Assembly (NCBI GenBank): GCA_018240285.1 | Contig: JAFEGA010000005.1 | Location: 96,443-160,442 of the forward strand | Length of the DNA: 64,000 nucleotides | DNA from: Pseudomonadota bacterium | GTDB lineage: Bacteria; Pseudomonadota; Gammaproteobacteria; Burkholderiales; Nitrosomonadaceae | Reading direction: 5' to 3' | Shown here: in pieces, positions 36,518 to 44,177 of the stretch | How positions within the stretch are numbered: the first letter of the stretch is position 1 | Layout of the letters: every line of letters begins with the position of its first letter | Position numbers and translations under genes: made by a program | Notes under the pieces: generated by a model | What the model saw: the letters and a program-made list of their open reading frames with translations, nothing else | Told to the model about the DNA's origin: nothing | Databases searched by the model: none

Positions 36518-37858
36518 TTACTTGCTTTTCTTTAAACGCAAAGTCACGCAGAGACCGCCATCAGGATTATTTTCGATCGATAGCTCGCCGCCATAGACCT
36601 GCATGATATCGCGCACAATCGCCAGGCCGATGCCGTGACCAGGCGTGGACTGGTCGGCGCGCACGCCGCGTTCCAGGATCCGGGCGATTTCATGCGGCTG
36701 GATACCGGGACCGTCGTCCTTGACTTGAATCACCACCTGATTGTCTTGGTAGTCTGCGGATAAATGGATGCTGTGGCGGCACCACTTGAATGCGTTGTCG
36801 ACCAAATTGCCGAGTAATTCCATCAAGTCGCCTTCGTCGATGCGCAAACTAATGGTGTCATCGATTGCCGCGGCGATGTGGGGATGTTTGTCGCGATAGG
36901 CCCTGGTAACGGTGTTGACGATTCTGTCGGCCATTGGACGTAACAGGATCAATCCCATACCGGGCGAGCTGCCGGCGGTTGCGGCGCGGCGTAATTGATA
37001 CTGGATCGTGTTATCCATGCGGTCGATTTGCTCTTGAATCGTTTTGCGCCGCATAGCCTCGTCGTTTTCGCTATGGATCGCGCCTTGCAGCACGGCGAGC
37101 GGCGTTTTCAGGCTGTGCGCCAAATCGGCCAAGCCGTTGCGGTAGCGTTTTTGCTGTTTATGCTCGTGTGTGATCAAAGAATTGATGCTGTCGGTCAACA
37201 GTTGGAGTTCGCTCGGGTAGGTGCCTTTGAGGCTTTCCTGCTGACCGGATTCGATCGCGGCGAGTTCCACGGAAACTTTGCGCAGCGGCAGCAAGCCCCA
37301 ACGCAATGCCAGCATTTGTGTGGCAAGCAGAAAAACAGCCATCACGCTCAGCCAGCCCCACAAATCTTCGCGATAACGTTCGATTTGCGCTTCGAACAGC
37401 ACGGTGTCGGTAATGACATGGAAAGTCAGCGGATAATCGCCGGACGGTGTTTCCCAGGCGACGCCGTAGCGGTAAATAAAGTACGGTTCATCGTTGAGCG
37501 TGATTTGCTCGAATTCTTTTTTGCCTTTTTCCAGCAACGCAATGGCCGGAATCGGCTTGTTCAGCGCTGAGGTAGAGCGCCACATGATGGTGTTGGCGGG
37601 GCCGATGATGAAGGCGTAGGTATCCGAATTGACGTGACCGAGTTCTGCGTCCAGCAGGTTGGTGGGCACATCCAATTCACCGGATTCTTCCACTTCGGCG
37701 TCACCCATCAGCATCAATAATTTTGCAAACAACCGGTCCTTCACGCCGACGCGCGCGCTGTCGTAGAAGGCGCGATCCAGTGTCAATGTAATTCCGGCGA
37801 TAAAAACCAGCAAGACCAGCGTCGCGCTGAGCAAAACGCGCTGATTGAGCGACATCAT
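36518..37858 (-). CDS. Sensor histidine kinase, PhoQ-like
   Basis: The 446-aa inner-membrane kinase has a first helix at about residues 8-26, a periplasmic loop of about 145 residues, a second helix near 170-190, then the kinase core: H-box LAHSLKTPLAVLQG, N-box NLVDNAFKW, G-boxes DDGPGIQ and GIGLAIVRDIM. The LAHSLKTPLA H-box is the PhoQ variant. Its ATG overlaps the stop of the response regulator by 4 bases, so the pair is coupled. The ligand sensed is unknown; the nearby His-rich gene hints at metals. Confidence 0.88.
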   Translation of the reverse strand: MMSLNQRVLLSATLVLLVFIAGITLTLDRAFYDSARVGVKDRLFAKLLMLMGDAEVEESGELDVPTNLLDAELGHVNSDTYAFIIGPANTIMWRSTSALNKPIPAIALLEKGKKEFEQITLNDEPYFIYRYGVAWETPSGDYPLTFHVITDTVLFEAQIERYREDLWGWLSVMAVFLLATQMLALRWGLLPLRKVSVELAAIESGQQESLKGTYPSELQLLTDSINSLITHEHKQQKRYRNGLADLAHSLKTPLAVLQGAIHSENDEAMRRKTIQEQIDRMDNTIQYQLRRAATAGSSPGMGLILLRPMADRIVNTVTRAYRDKHPHIAAAIDDTISLRIDEGDLMELLGNLVDNAFKWCRHSIHLSADYQDNQVVIQVKDDGPGIQPHEIARILERGVRADQSTPGHGIGLAIVRDIMQVYGGELSIENNPDGGLCVTLRLKKSK

Positions 37859-38541
37859 GACGATTTGTTACATTCCAGTGTAAAGCGGTAACCGCGTCCA
37901 CGCATGGTTTCGATTGGGTTGAGCGTACCATCCGGGTCGAGCTTGCGGCGCAATCGGCCAATCATGACCTCGAGCACGTTGCTGTCGCGATCCTCGTCGT
38001 GCGGATACAGATAATCGGCGAGGGTGTGTTTGGAAAGCACTTCGCCGTGGTGACGCACCAATTCTTCCAGCAAACGGTATTCAAACGAGGTCAATTCGAT
38101 GACTGCGCCGTTCACGCTGACCGATTGCGCCGTGACATCCAGCGTGATCGGGCCGCATTTCAATAACGTTTGCGGGATGCCGGTGGCGCGCCGCAGCAGC
38201 GCTTTGACCCGGGCTTGCAGCTCTTCCATTTGAAACGGCTTGGTCAGGTAATCGTCCGCGCCCATTTCCAGTCCTTGCACCTTGTCTTGCCAGCTGCTGC
38301 GCGCGGTCAGAATCAGAATCGGCAGCAGACTGCCGCGTTCCCGCAACGCCTTGATGATTTCCAGACCGGATTTGCCGGGCAGGCCGATATCGATAATGGC
38401 GGCATCGAGCGGGTATTCGGTGGCGAGAAAGAGACCTTCGTCGCCGTTACTGCAAGTATCGACCATATAACCCGCTGCTTCCAATTGCTGGCGGATCTGG
38501 TTTTGCAGCCGGAATTCGTCTTCAATCACCAGGATGCGCAT
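37855..38541 (-). CDS. OmpR/PhoP-type response regulator
   Basis: The 228-aa regulator has a receiver domain with the phosphate-accepting Asp51 in IIDIGLPG and a C-terminal winged-helix (ELTSFEYRLLEELVRHHGEVLS, YPHDEDRDSNVLEVMIGRLRRKLD). It lies in one operon with PepSY and the His-rich gene upstream and the kinase downstream. It probably controls these genes, which is inference. Confidence 0.92.
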   Translation of the reverse strand: MRILVIEDEFRLQNQIRQQLEAAGYMVDTCSNGDEGLFLATEYPLDAAIIDIGLPGKSGLEIIKALRERGSLLPILILTARSSWQDKVQGLEMGADDYLTKPFQMEELQARVKALLRRATGIPQTLLKCGPITLDVTAQSVSVNGAVIELTSFEYRLLEELVRHHGEVLSKHTLADYLYPHDEDRDSNVLEVMIGRLRRKLDPDGTLNPIETMRGRGYRFTLECNKSS

Positions 38542-38598
38542 GACTATTTCCTGTGAAGTGCGGTATCAAACGATTAAAACCGGGTGTATGCATGCGCT

Positions 38599-38901
38599 TC
38601 AATTCGAGTGATGATGCATGGACACCACGCTGCCATCCAACGCGTTGATCAAAACCATGTGAACCGTGCCTTGCTCGCTCAGTATTTTGACGCGGTAGAG
38701 ATGATCGGTCTGATTGATCGCCAGTACACGGCCTTTGAAATGCTGCTGGGCGATGGCAATCGCGCGCTGCTCCGAAATGCCGCCGGCCGTATCGCTAGTT
38801 TTGTGGGGCTCATTAGCTGCATTTTGCCGTCCGGCAATCGCATCCGCCGTTGCAGTGCCCATGATCAATGCAATCAGTAAAGCCTCTCGCCATTTGTTCA
38901 T
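38599..38901 (-). CDS. Periplasmic PepSY-domain protein
   Basis: The frame has an ATG at 38919; MNKWREALLIALIMGTATADA from 38901 gives a signal peptide with cleavage near AIAG, so 38901 is chosen (100 aa). The mature part contains a single PepSY repeat (GISEQRAIAIAQQHFKGRV and VHMVLINALDGSVVSM). PepSY proteins next to PhoPQ-like pairs usually inhibit or tune proteases or the kinase in the periplasm. It precedes the response regulator gene by 57 bp. Confidence 0.82.
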   Translation of the reverse strand: MNKWREALLIALIMGTATADAIAGRQNAANEPHKTSDTAGGISEQRAIAIAQQHFKGRVLAINQTDHLYRVKILSEQGTVHMVLINALDGSVVSMHHHSN

Positions 38902-38980
38902 AACACTGCACCTTTGCACCCGAAAGTAGATGTGAGCGGGTAGGGTAGGTTTTATCCGTATCCAATCCCCGCTTTTCGCA

Positions 38981-39307
38981 TCAGAAGCGTAACATAAAGT
39001 CCATATTTCCGGTATTGATGCCCATCATCATCTGAGGCGGAATGGCATAAACCGGAGCCGGAGGATAGTAGCTGTAATTATAGTTGTACTGCGGCTGCGG
39101 ATAGTACGGTTGGTAATAACGTGGCTGGCTGTAAACGTAGCCGTTGAAGTGGCTATGGTGATTATGGTGGTGATGGCCGTGATGGTGGCCGCGATGACCA
39201 TGACCGTGATGGCCTCTGCCTGCTTGCGCCAAAGAAGGCGCTGCCAGATTAATGGCTAATAATGCGATCACTATCAAACCAGTCAGTTTTTTTGTTTGGA
39301 TATTCAT
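38981..39307 (-). CDS. Small secreted His/Tyr-rich protein
   Basis: The ATG at 39307 has GGAGAAA upstream and gives a signal peptide (MNIQTKKLTGLIVIALLAIN, cleavage near LAQA). The mature part starts with a GRGHHGHGHRGHHHGHHHH-type cluster, then a Tyr/Pro/Gln-rich segment (PYYPQPQYNYNYSYYPP). His clusters of this sort bind Zn, Cu or Ni in the periplasm. It heads the PepSY-regulator-kinase group on the same strand, suggesting metal buffering or sensing. Family not recognised. Confidence 0.75.
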   Translation of the reverse strand: MNIQTKKLTGLIVIALLAINLAAPSLAQAGRGHHGHGHRGHHHGHHHHNHHSHFNGYVYSQPRYYQPYYPQPQYNYNYSYYPPAPVYAIPPQMMMGINTGNMDFMLRF

Positions 39308-39402
39308 GACATTTCTCCTTTGCGTTGTCCGTTTCAGGCAAATTCCTGATGGTGTCAATCTACGCCGCTTTGTCTGAATACAAACTGAATGGAGAAAATG
39401 GA

Positions 39403-39741
39403 TTATTCCGGCGAGACGAACAGCCGTAAATCCGGCGTGGTATCCGGTTTGACAGTCGTCGGCATCTGCTCGCCGTTGGTCAATTCCTTGACGCGCTGCG
39501 ACACAAACGCATCCAGTTCGCTGGTGCTGATGAAACCATCCTTGAGCAAATCGGCTTTGCCGTCCAAACCCTCCAGCAACGCTTTGGTGAATGCGCCGTG
39601 TTTAAATTCGTCGAGTTCGACCGAAACCTGGCTGCCGGTCGACGACGCGAACACCACCGCGCCTTGTCCCGCTTTTGCTAGTTCATTGACGACGCCGTTG
39701 ATATCCGCCTGCGCTCCGCCTTTGATGGTGCGTGTGCTTCG
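39403..39741 (-). pseudogene. C-terminal remnant of a caspase-like (peptidase C14) protein
   Basis: The minus frame reads RTIKGGAQADINGVVNEL, then AGQGAVVFASSTGSQ, HGAFTKALLEGLDGKADL and ending PDLRLFVSPE, resembling the C-terminal end of caspase-like C14 domains with their VFASSTG and GAFTxALLEGL strings. A TAG stop at about 39742-39744 interrupts the frame and no catalytic His-Cys part is present upstream, so this is a gene fragment. Confidence 0.65.
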
Positions 39742-39914
39742 CTATCTATGCCAGATTGAGTAACTTCAATTGCGCATCCACTTCGTAAGCAGGATTTTGC
39801 GCGATATTTACATCAACATTGCAGTCTTGTCACGGTCCAAGCTGCCATACTTAAGTAGAATCTGACGAAGGAATTATTCATAATGTAAATGTTTTTTAAC
39901 CAAAACATAACTTT

Positions 39915-40697
39915 ATGTGCAGAGCCAGCAAAGAGAAGTATGACAAAGCTTCAATTTCTGCCATTGAGATGCGGTCTACCTGTGAATTGATTCTTTCAAG
40001 TGACCTATTCATCAATGCACCACGTATGAGTTGCTTGCTGCATTTTCTGGTTGAAAAAGCCATTAATGGAGATTCCAGGGACACGTGCGAATATGCTATT
40101 GGTATTGGGGTATTTAATCGTTCCGCTGCCACTTATAGTACGGCCGAAGATCCCATCGTCCGAGTACAGGTTGGCCGTCTGCGCGAAAAATTAAAAACCT
40201 ATTACGCAACCTCGGGGGCTGCATCCGATATCGAAATATCAATTCCACTTGGCAGTTACTTGCCGGTCTTCCGGAAATTTTATGGTGCTGCCTTGGACGA
40301 CAGGCGGGAGCATGCCTTGACTATTCAGCCGATCACATGCATTACACAATGCGAGAACTGCGAGCCTTTTACACGGGGTTTACACGAGGAGCTTACATAC
40401 CAGTTATTCAGAACATTCGGTAAAACTATCGTAATACACTTATTGCCTGCCGTTGCAGTCAGCGGTGTCAGTTTTTCTTCCAAAATAAATTCCCATCATG
40501 AAGTAAATCACTTGCTCGAAGGCACTGTCCGCATTGACTCTGAGCGTATCCGGGTTTCCATTCGCTTGATCGATGCTTCACTGGGTTGTGTTGCATGGTC
40601 GGAACAATTTGATCGGAACATTTTCTTTGCCATCACACAGCAAGAAGAACTCGCAGCATCTATTTGCGGTGCATTGAAGCATTTTCTTCACGTTTAA
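39915..40697 (+). CDS. Regulator with adenylate-cyclase-type N-terminal domain and TolB-like domain
   Basis: The 260-aa protein starts with a domain (about residues 18-120) carrying ILSSDLFINAPRMSCLLHFLVEKAI, DPIVRVQVGRLREKLKTYY and IPLGSYLPVF, which fits a DNA-binding module found in front of TPR/TolB-like signalling proteins. The second half (about 135-255) has LLEGTVRIDSERIRVSIRLIDA and AWSEQFDRN, a TolB N-terminal-like fold. It has no signal peptide, so it acts in the cytosol. It is just upstream of the reb cluster and of the tandem palindrome, and is the obvious candidate to bind it; this is inference. Confidence 0.72.
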   Translation: MCRASKEKYDKASISAIEMRSTCELILSSDLFINAPRMSCLLHFLVEKAINGDSRDTCEYAIGIGVFNRSAATYSTAEDPIVRVQVGRLREKLKTYYATSGAASDIEISIPLGSYLPVFRKFYGAALDDRREHALTIQPITCITQCENCEPFTRGLHEELTYQLFRTFGKTIVIHLLPAVAVSGVSFSSKINSHHEVNHLLEGTVRIDSERIRVSIRLIDASLGCVAWSEQFDRNIFFAITQQEELAASICGALKHFLHV

Positions 40698-40789
40698 CCA
40701 ACTCCCCCGTTGCTACCGTTTCCAAATTAGGCAATCGCGTCTTAGGCGATGAGCGCCGGTTGAATGGTTTATTCAAACCTCGCGTAAGA

Positions 40790-40824
40790 GTGTTACGGTA
40801 ACACTAACTATAAGTTACTGTAAC
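40790..40824. promoter_or_regulatory. Tandem palindromic operator before the reb cluster
   Basis: GTGTTACGGTAACAC at 40790-40804 is a perfect palindrome around its middle base. A second GTTAC-T-GTAAC stands at 40814-40824. Their centres are 22 bp apart, two helical turns, so two dimers of one protein could bind on one face. It lies about 100 bp before the first reb start codon. Confidence 0.7.
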
Positions 40825-40900
40825 GATACTAACATTTAAACCGGCAAGATATTAGTATTTCACTGCGAACTCTGAAAACGTCCTAACAATGGAGCAAGAT

Positions 40901-41203
40901 ATGGCGGCCGATTCTCTTCCTAGTGATGTGGTGCAAGCAATTGCAATATCTAACGCAAAATCAATCGGTGAACAGCCGGCAATATTGGCTAACTTGGCAC
41001 TGGCGCAACAAATATTTAATCAGAATATGCAGCAACAGATCGCATTGAGCCAACAACAAGCAATGAACCAGGTTCAGATGGCGGCAGCGGCAAAATGCGT
41101 CACGATAATTGAGAAAGCTGAAGGATGTAAGAATCAGGCTGCAATTGATCAGATGATCAAAGATATCGAAAAGTTAATGGATATTATAAAAAATTTGGAA
41201 TAG
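40901..41203 (+). CDS. RebB-like R-body protein 1
   Basis: Two ATGs are possible (40889, 40901). GGAG sits within the first ATG and six bases before the second, so 40901 is chosen (100 aa). The protein is helical and rich in Gln, with VVQAIAISNAKSIGEQPAIL and NQNMQQQIALSQQQAMNQV. These follow the RebB (PF11747, 'killing trait') pattern EAPAM, then NAV.xQQQ. R-body proteins of Caedibacter polymerise into ribbons that unroll on pH shift. This copy lacks the ARSAxDxLT tail of the next copies and is the most diverged. It is the first gene after the operator. Confidence 0.7.
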   Translation: MAADSLPSDVVQAIAISNAKSIGEQPAILANLALAQQIFNQNMQQQIALSQQQAMNQVQMAAAAKCVTIIEKAEGCKNQAAIDQMIKDIEKLMDIIKNLE

Positions 41204-41216
41204 TTATTTCGTAGAG

Positions 41217-41234
41217 GCTCTCTGAAGAGAGCCG
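41217..41234 (+). other. Hairpin between RebB-like genes 1 and 2
   Basis: GGCTCTC, a TGAA loop and GAGAGCC form a perfect 7-bp stem 14 bases after the stop of gene 1, with a T-rich run (GCTTTTTATTC) further on. It may attenuate transcription into gene 2 or protect the first messenger. Confidence 0.5.
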
Positions 41235-41359
41235 AGAAAGAATGCTTTTTATTCATGGGAAAAAACGTGAATGAAAACATCCTCCCTATCTAGGGTTTAC
41301 GGTAGGAAAATCGTATCTGACTCAATGACACTAACCAGTAACTATAAAGGAGAAATACC

Positions 41360-41674
41360 ATGCCCTTAAATGAAGAAGTGATCAGTGCAGTTGCAATCGG
41401 TAACCTAAAAGCAATTTCTGAACAGCCTGCCATGTTATCCAATTTGGCTTATTCAAACACCGTAGCCAATACCAATCTTTCGCAGCAAAATGCGGTAGCT
41501 AATCAACAGGCCATGAATGAGCTGGGTATATCTATCGTTGCTAAGGCATCTAACACCGTAAGCAACCTCGGTCCGCTGGAAGCGCGTTCTGCAGTTGATA
41601 TTCTGACCAACGATGAGTTGGCGCAAACTATTGCCGATCTAAAAGCGACAATACAAGCCTTTGCAAGCAAATAA
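41360..41674 (+). CDS. RebB-like R-body protein 2
   Basis: AAAGGAGAAA before the ATG marks the start. The 104-aa protein begins MPLNEEVISAVAIGNLKAIS and contains EQPAMLSNLAYSN, QQNAVANQQAMNEL, then LEARSAVDILTNDELAQTI, matching the RebB pattern plus a C-terminal helix. It is about four fifths identical to the start of copy 3, pointing to recent tandem duplication. There is no signal peptide, so R-body material would form in the cytoplasm. Confidence 0.78.
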   Translation: MPLNEEVISAVAIGNLKAISEQPAMLSNLAYSNTVANTNLSQQNAVANQQAMNELGISIVAKASNTVSNLGPLEARSAVDILTNDELAQTIADLKATIQAFASK

Positions 41675-41711
41675 TCAGGTAAGTTTATTGTAAACAAACG
41701 GAGGTCTTAAC

Positions 41712-42215
41712 ATGCTTAATGCCGAGGTAATAAATTCGGTTGCAATAGGGAATCTGAAAGCAATCTCGGAACAACCTGCAATGCTGTCAAACTTGGCCTA
41801 TTCAAATGTGGTTTCTACCAGTAACTTGGGGCAGCAAAATGCCGTAGCCAATCAACAAGCGGTAGGTGAGCTCGGCATTTCAATAACTGCCAAGGGTTCA
41901 AATACCGTCAGCAATTCAGACCCGCTGACAGCTCGTTCTGCAGTCGATATTCTGACCAATAATGAATTGGCGCAAACCATTGCGGATCTAAAAGCTGTAT
42001 TGCAGGAATTTAGTAGTGAAAATGGAAGGAAAGGTCACTCAGGATGGTTTGCTGAATTGATTAAGCTGATAAAACGGGGAATCCGGTTTAAGGATGGTCA
42101 CCTTCAGGTACCTGCAGGTGTATCCATTTTTGTTCCCGGGAATTACAGCAGAGAGAGCATAGTGGTAACTCTGGAAAGCAATGGGGTTTATGTTAAGGTA
42201 ACTCCATCGACATAG
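41712..42215 (+). CDS. RebB-like R-body protein 3 with C-terminal extension
   Basis: A ribosome site (GGAGGT) precedes the ATG. The first 103 residues repeat copy 2 (AIGNLKAISEQPAMLSNLAYS, ARSAVDILTNNELAQTI). A 64-residue extension follows: GWFAELIKLIKRGIRF, then a beta-like, Val-rich part (VPAGVSIFVPGNYS, VVTLESNGVYVKVTPST). The extension is absent from the other copies and might cap, anchor or carry something on the polymer. It is 37 bp after copy 2. Confidence 0.75.
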   Translation: MLNAEVINSVAIGNLKAISEQPAMLSNLAYSNVVSTSNLGQQNAVANQQAVGELGISITAKGSNTVSNSDPLTARSAVDILTNNELAQTIADLKAVLQEFSSENGRKGHSGWFAELIKLIKRGIRFKDGHLQVPAGVSIFVPGNYSRESIVVTLESNGVYVKVTPST

Positions 42216-42241
42216 TAGCTAGGTACCTACAAGCAACAAAT

Positions 42242-42268
42242 GATGGAGTGTGTTTCGCGCACTCCATC
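42242..42268 (+). other. Hairpin between RebB-like genes 3 and 4
   Basis: GATGGAGTG at 42242-42250 pairs with CACTCCATC at 42260-42268, with two further weak pairs inside. No T-run follows, so it is more likely an RNA stability or processing element than a terminator. Confidence 0.5.
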
Positions 42269-42287
42269 TCCTTAACAGGAGGGCTGA

Positions 42288-42704
42288 ATGAGTAAAGTCG
42301 ATACAGATGCAGCAACGGACACTAGCAACTCCACGGCGCCCCAAGTGGATATAATTTTCGTGGATAACCGTGGCAAGAATAACGACACGGAAAATCCCAT
42401 CATGGAAGCGGTTGCTCTGACGGGTGAAGTGATGAGTGAGCAGTCTTCGATGCTATCCAACTTGGCTTACTCCAACGTTATCTCCAGTAATGATTTAAGC
42501 ACCAAGAACCTAGTTTCCAATCAGGATGCTCAGAACAAACTACGTCTTTTAATTTTATCCAAGGCAGTGAACCAAATCCAGAATAACCAGCCGCTACAGG
42601 CTAGATCGGCAATGGATATGCTAACCAATAATGAGCTTGCCCAGACCGTTACGGATTTAAAGGCGATAGTGACAACCTTTGCGGATAAGAAGACGGAAAG
42701 CTAA
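42288..42704 (+). CDS. RebB-like R-body protein 4 with N-terminal extension
   Basis: AGGAGGGC precedes the ATG. The first 35 residues are polar (DTDAATDTSNSTAPQVDIIFVDN in part). The RebB-like part follows: VMSEQSSMLSNLAYSN, NLVSNQDAQNKL, LQARSAMDMLTNNELAQTV. The EQPAM of the other copies is EQSSM. It is the most diverged of the copies with the ARSA tail. Copies of different length might form the inner and outer parts of one ribbon, as RebA/B/D do in Caedibacter; this is inference. Confidence 0.72.
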   Translation: MSKVDTDAATDTSNSTAPQVDIIFVDNRGKNNDTENPIMEAVALTGEVMSEQSSMLSNLAYSNVISSNDLSTKNLVSNQDAQNKLRLLILSKAVNQIQNNQPLQARSAMDMLTNNELAQTVTDLKAIVTTFADKKTES

Positions 42705-42714
42705 GTTCGGGAAC

Positions 42715-43017
42715 ATGAGAATGGAAAAAAATACGAGTAGCGTCAATTCACTAGGTGACCAGATGTTAGATCATAACCGCATGATTATGGAACAAATAAA
42801 TCGTCAATTAAGAAATGGTTTTGGAGCAGCTTTAACAGGAAACAACTATTACGTAATCCGAAGTGAAACGACCGGCGTTCTTTCCGTGCTCTCTTCCTCA
42901 ACCGTTAATGATGAAAAAAATATTGTGTTTGGTCCCGAGCAGTTTCAGCAATGCATCGAGTACGTTAATTCGGCCGTGGTAACCCGGCTGGCAGAGAATA
43001 AAGCGGATGCGGAATAA
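42715..43017 (+). CDS. Reb-cluster protein of unknown function, 100 aa
   Basis: The likely start is the ATG at 42715 (or 42721), 11 bases after the stop of RebB-like gene 4. The soluble protein has DQMLDHNRMIMEQINRQLRNG, a helix rich in Asn/Met, then NNYYVIRSETTGVLSVLS and FGPEQFQQCIEYVNSAVV. No signal peptide or motif I can name. Spacing makes it part of the reb transcript. Confidence 0.6.
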   Translation: MRMEKNTSSVNSLGDQMLDHNRMIMEQINRQLRNGFGAALTGNNYYVIRSETTGVLSVLSSSTVNDEKNIVFGPEQFQQCIEYVNSAVVTRLAENKADAE

Positions 43018-43034
43018 AAATAAGGAGCTGACAA

Positions 43035-43244
43035 ATGAGTGAAAAAGAATCGATACATGAACTAGGATTGATGGTTCAGGACATTGCTGACTCGATGACG
43101 AAGGTGGCGACGAATATCGCCTTATTGGGGATTGAAGGGAATGCCGATGAGCAGATGAAAATCATCACGGAAGAGAACAACAAAGTGCTGGATCGGATTC
43201 GCAAGCTCTACAACCTCCCACCCGCGCCGGTACCGGACAAATAA
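43035..43244 (+). CDS. Reb-cluster small helical protein, 69 aa
   Basis: TAAGGAGCTGACAA gives a good ribosome site. The protein is acidic and helical in its first 55 residues (ELGLMVQDIADSMTKVATNIA, in part VQDIADSMTKV), ending in a Pro-rich NLPPAPVPDK. It begins 17 bases after the previous gene and ends 2 bases before the next. Family not recognised; a coiled-coil adaptor is possible. Confidence 0.6.
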   Translation: MSEKESIHELGLMVQDIADSMTKVATNIALLGIEGNADEQMKIITEENNKVLDRIRKLYNLPPAPVPDK

Positions 43245-43246
43245 TC

Positions 43247-43501
43247 ATGGCAGCCAGCGGCAGTATGATTGAGGAGGCAATGGTGACGGTCGATTTAGTA
43301 AACACTGCCTCGATAACGAGTGCGAAAACATCCTATGAGCTGATGTGCAAGATACTTCAGGATAACGAGGCGCCGCTGATTTTTGCTTCATTACCCATCA
43401 GCGCCGCAGCCATCGTAGCAGGTTTGGCTTCTTATGAAAATACCCTGAAAAACTGCGAATTGACATATGAAAGGATTGGCCTTGAACCACCCAAAAATTG
43501 A
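43247..43501 (+). CDS. Reb-cluster small protein, 84 aa
   Basis: The ATG follows the previous stop by two bases without its own ribosome site, implying coupling. An alternative start is 43265. The protein has SMIEEAMVTVDLVNTASITSA and a hydrophobic FASLPISAAAIVAGLASY stretch that could cross or lie on the membrane. It overlaps the next gene by 35 bases. Family not recognised. MxxxAVxxT-type start resembles the RebB N-terminus only loosely. Confidence 0.55.
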   Translation: MAASGSMIEEAMVTVDLVNTASITSAKTSYELMCKILQDNEAPLIFASLPISAAAIVAGLASYENTLKNCELTYERIGLEPPKN

Positions 43502-44177
43502 ATTACGGCCGTTACCGGAAAGCATAATGATGGTGGCTTTTCCCCTTGCTTACAAAGAAAACCTCCGTGAACCTATCTACAAACAAAAGAGTGATTTTTT
43601 TATTGTCCTAGCACCCAGCGATGAGATTGTCATCCTGACAAAAGATATGCCATGGTTGAAGCTAAATGGACCCAAGGCCATTGGGGATGATATCAGTCAG
43701 ATTGATTACCAAGCGAAGAACAACACCAGGCTCCCGCGGCGCGCGCAGCCGGTAGAGATTAAAGTTAATGGGAAGACCTATGAGATCAAATTCATCCAAC
43801 AAAGCGGTTACCTGGTGCAAGATGAGATGGTGCGAGTGCTCAATTCCCCGCTTAACCTCGATTTTCTGGTGGCAATTACTTACATCGCAAGTCTTATCAA
43901 GAAAATTCCGGTTCCACCCATCAAACTCATCGCCGTCATTGTCGCGGCACTGGCCATCGTGGCCCTGAGCATCGCTATTTCCTTGGTGCGGCGCGCCTTC
44001 ATCAACGTGCCAGAGCCCAATCCCCTGTCGGTCGATACGAATGATGTTCCTATCAACATTTTTCCCGGATTCAGCGTGCCGCATGTTTTGCCACTGAAAA
44101 ATATTGCTGCCGAAGATCAGACAATTGCATTGCAAACGGTGAAGGAACTCTATTGGTTGATTAAACAGGTTGAGTAG
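43467..44177 (+). CDS. Reb-cluster membrane protein, 236 aa
   Basis: The first in-frame ATG (43467) overlaps the previous gene. A TTG about 15 bases on, behind GAAAGG, is an alternative start. Residues 1-125 look cytosolic and beta-rich (PLAYKENLREPIYKQKSDFF, KVNGKTYEIKFIQQSGYLV). Two hydrophobic helices follow near 128-145 and 150-175 (IKLIAVIVAALAIVALSIAI), then a C-terminal domain. It ends the row of closely packed genes and could place the R-body system at the membrane. Family not recognised. Confidence 0.62.
   Translation: MKGLALNHPKIELRPLPESIMMVAFPLAYKENLREPIYKQKSDFFIVLAPSDEIVILTKDMPWLKLNGPKAIGDDISQIDYQAKNNTRLPRRAQPVEIKVNGKTYEIKFIQQSGYLVQDEMVRVLNSPLNLDFLVAITYIASLIKKIPVPPIKLIAVIVAALAIVALSIAISLVRRAFINVPEPNPLSVDTNDVPINIFPGFSVPHVLPLKNIAAEDQTIALQTVKELYWLIKQVE

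Noticed and set aside
40790..44177. CRISPR array or phage tail module as explanation for the repeated reb region
   Set aside because: The repeats are whole diverged genes, not short direct repeats with spacers, and no tail, portal or capsid genes are present.
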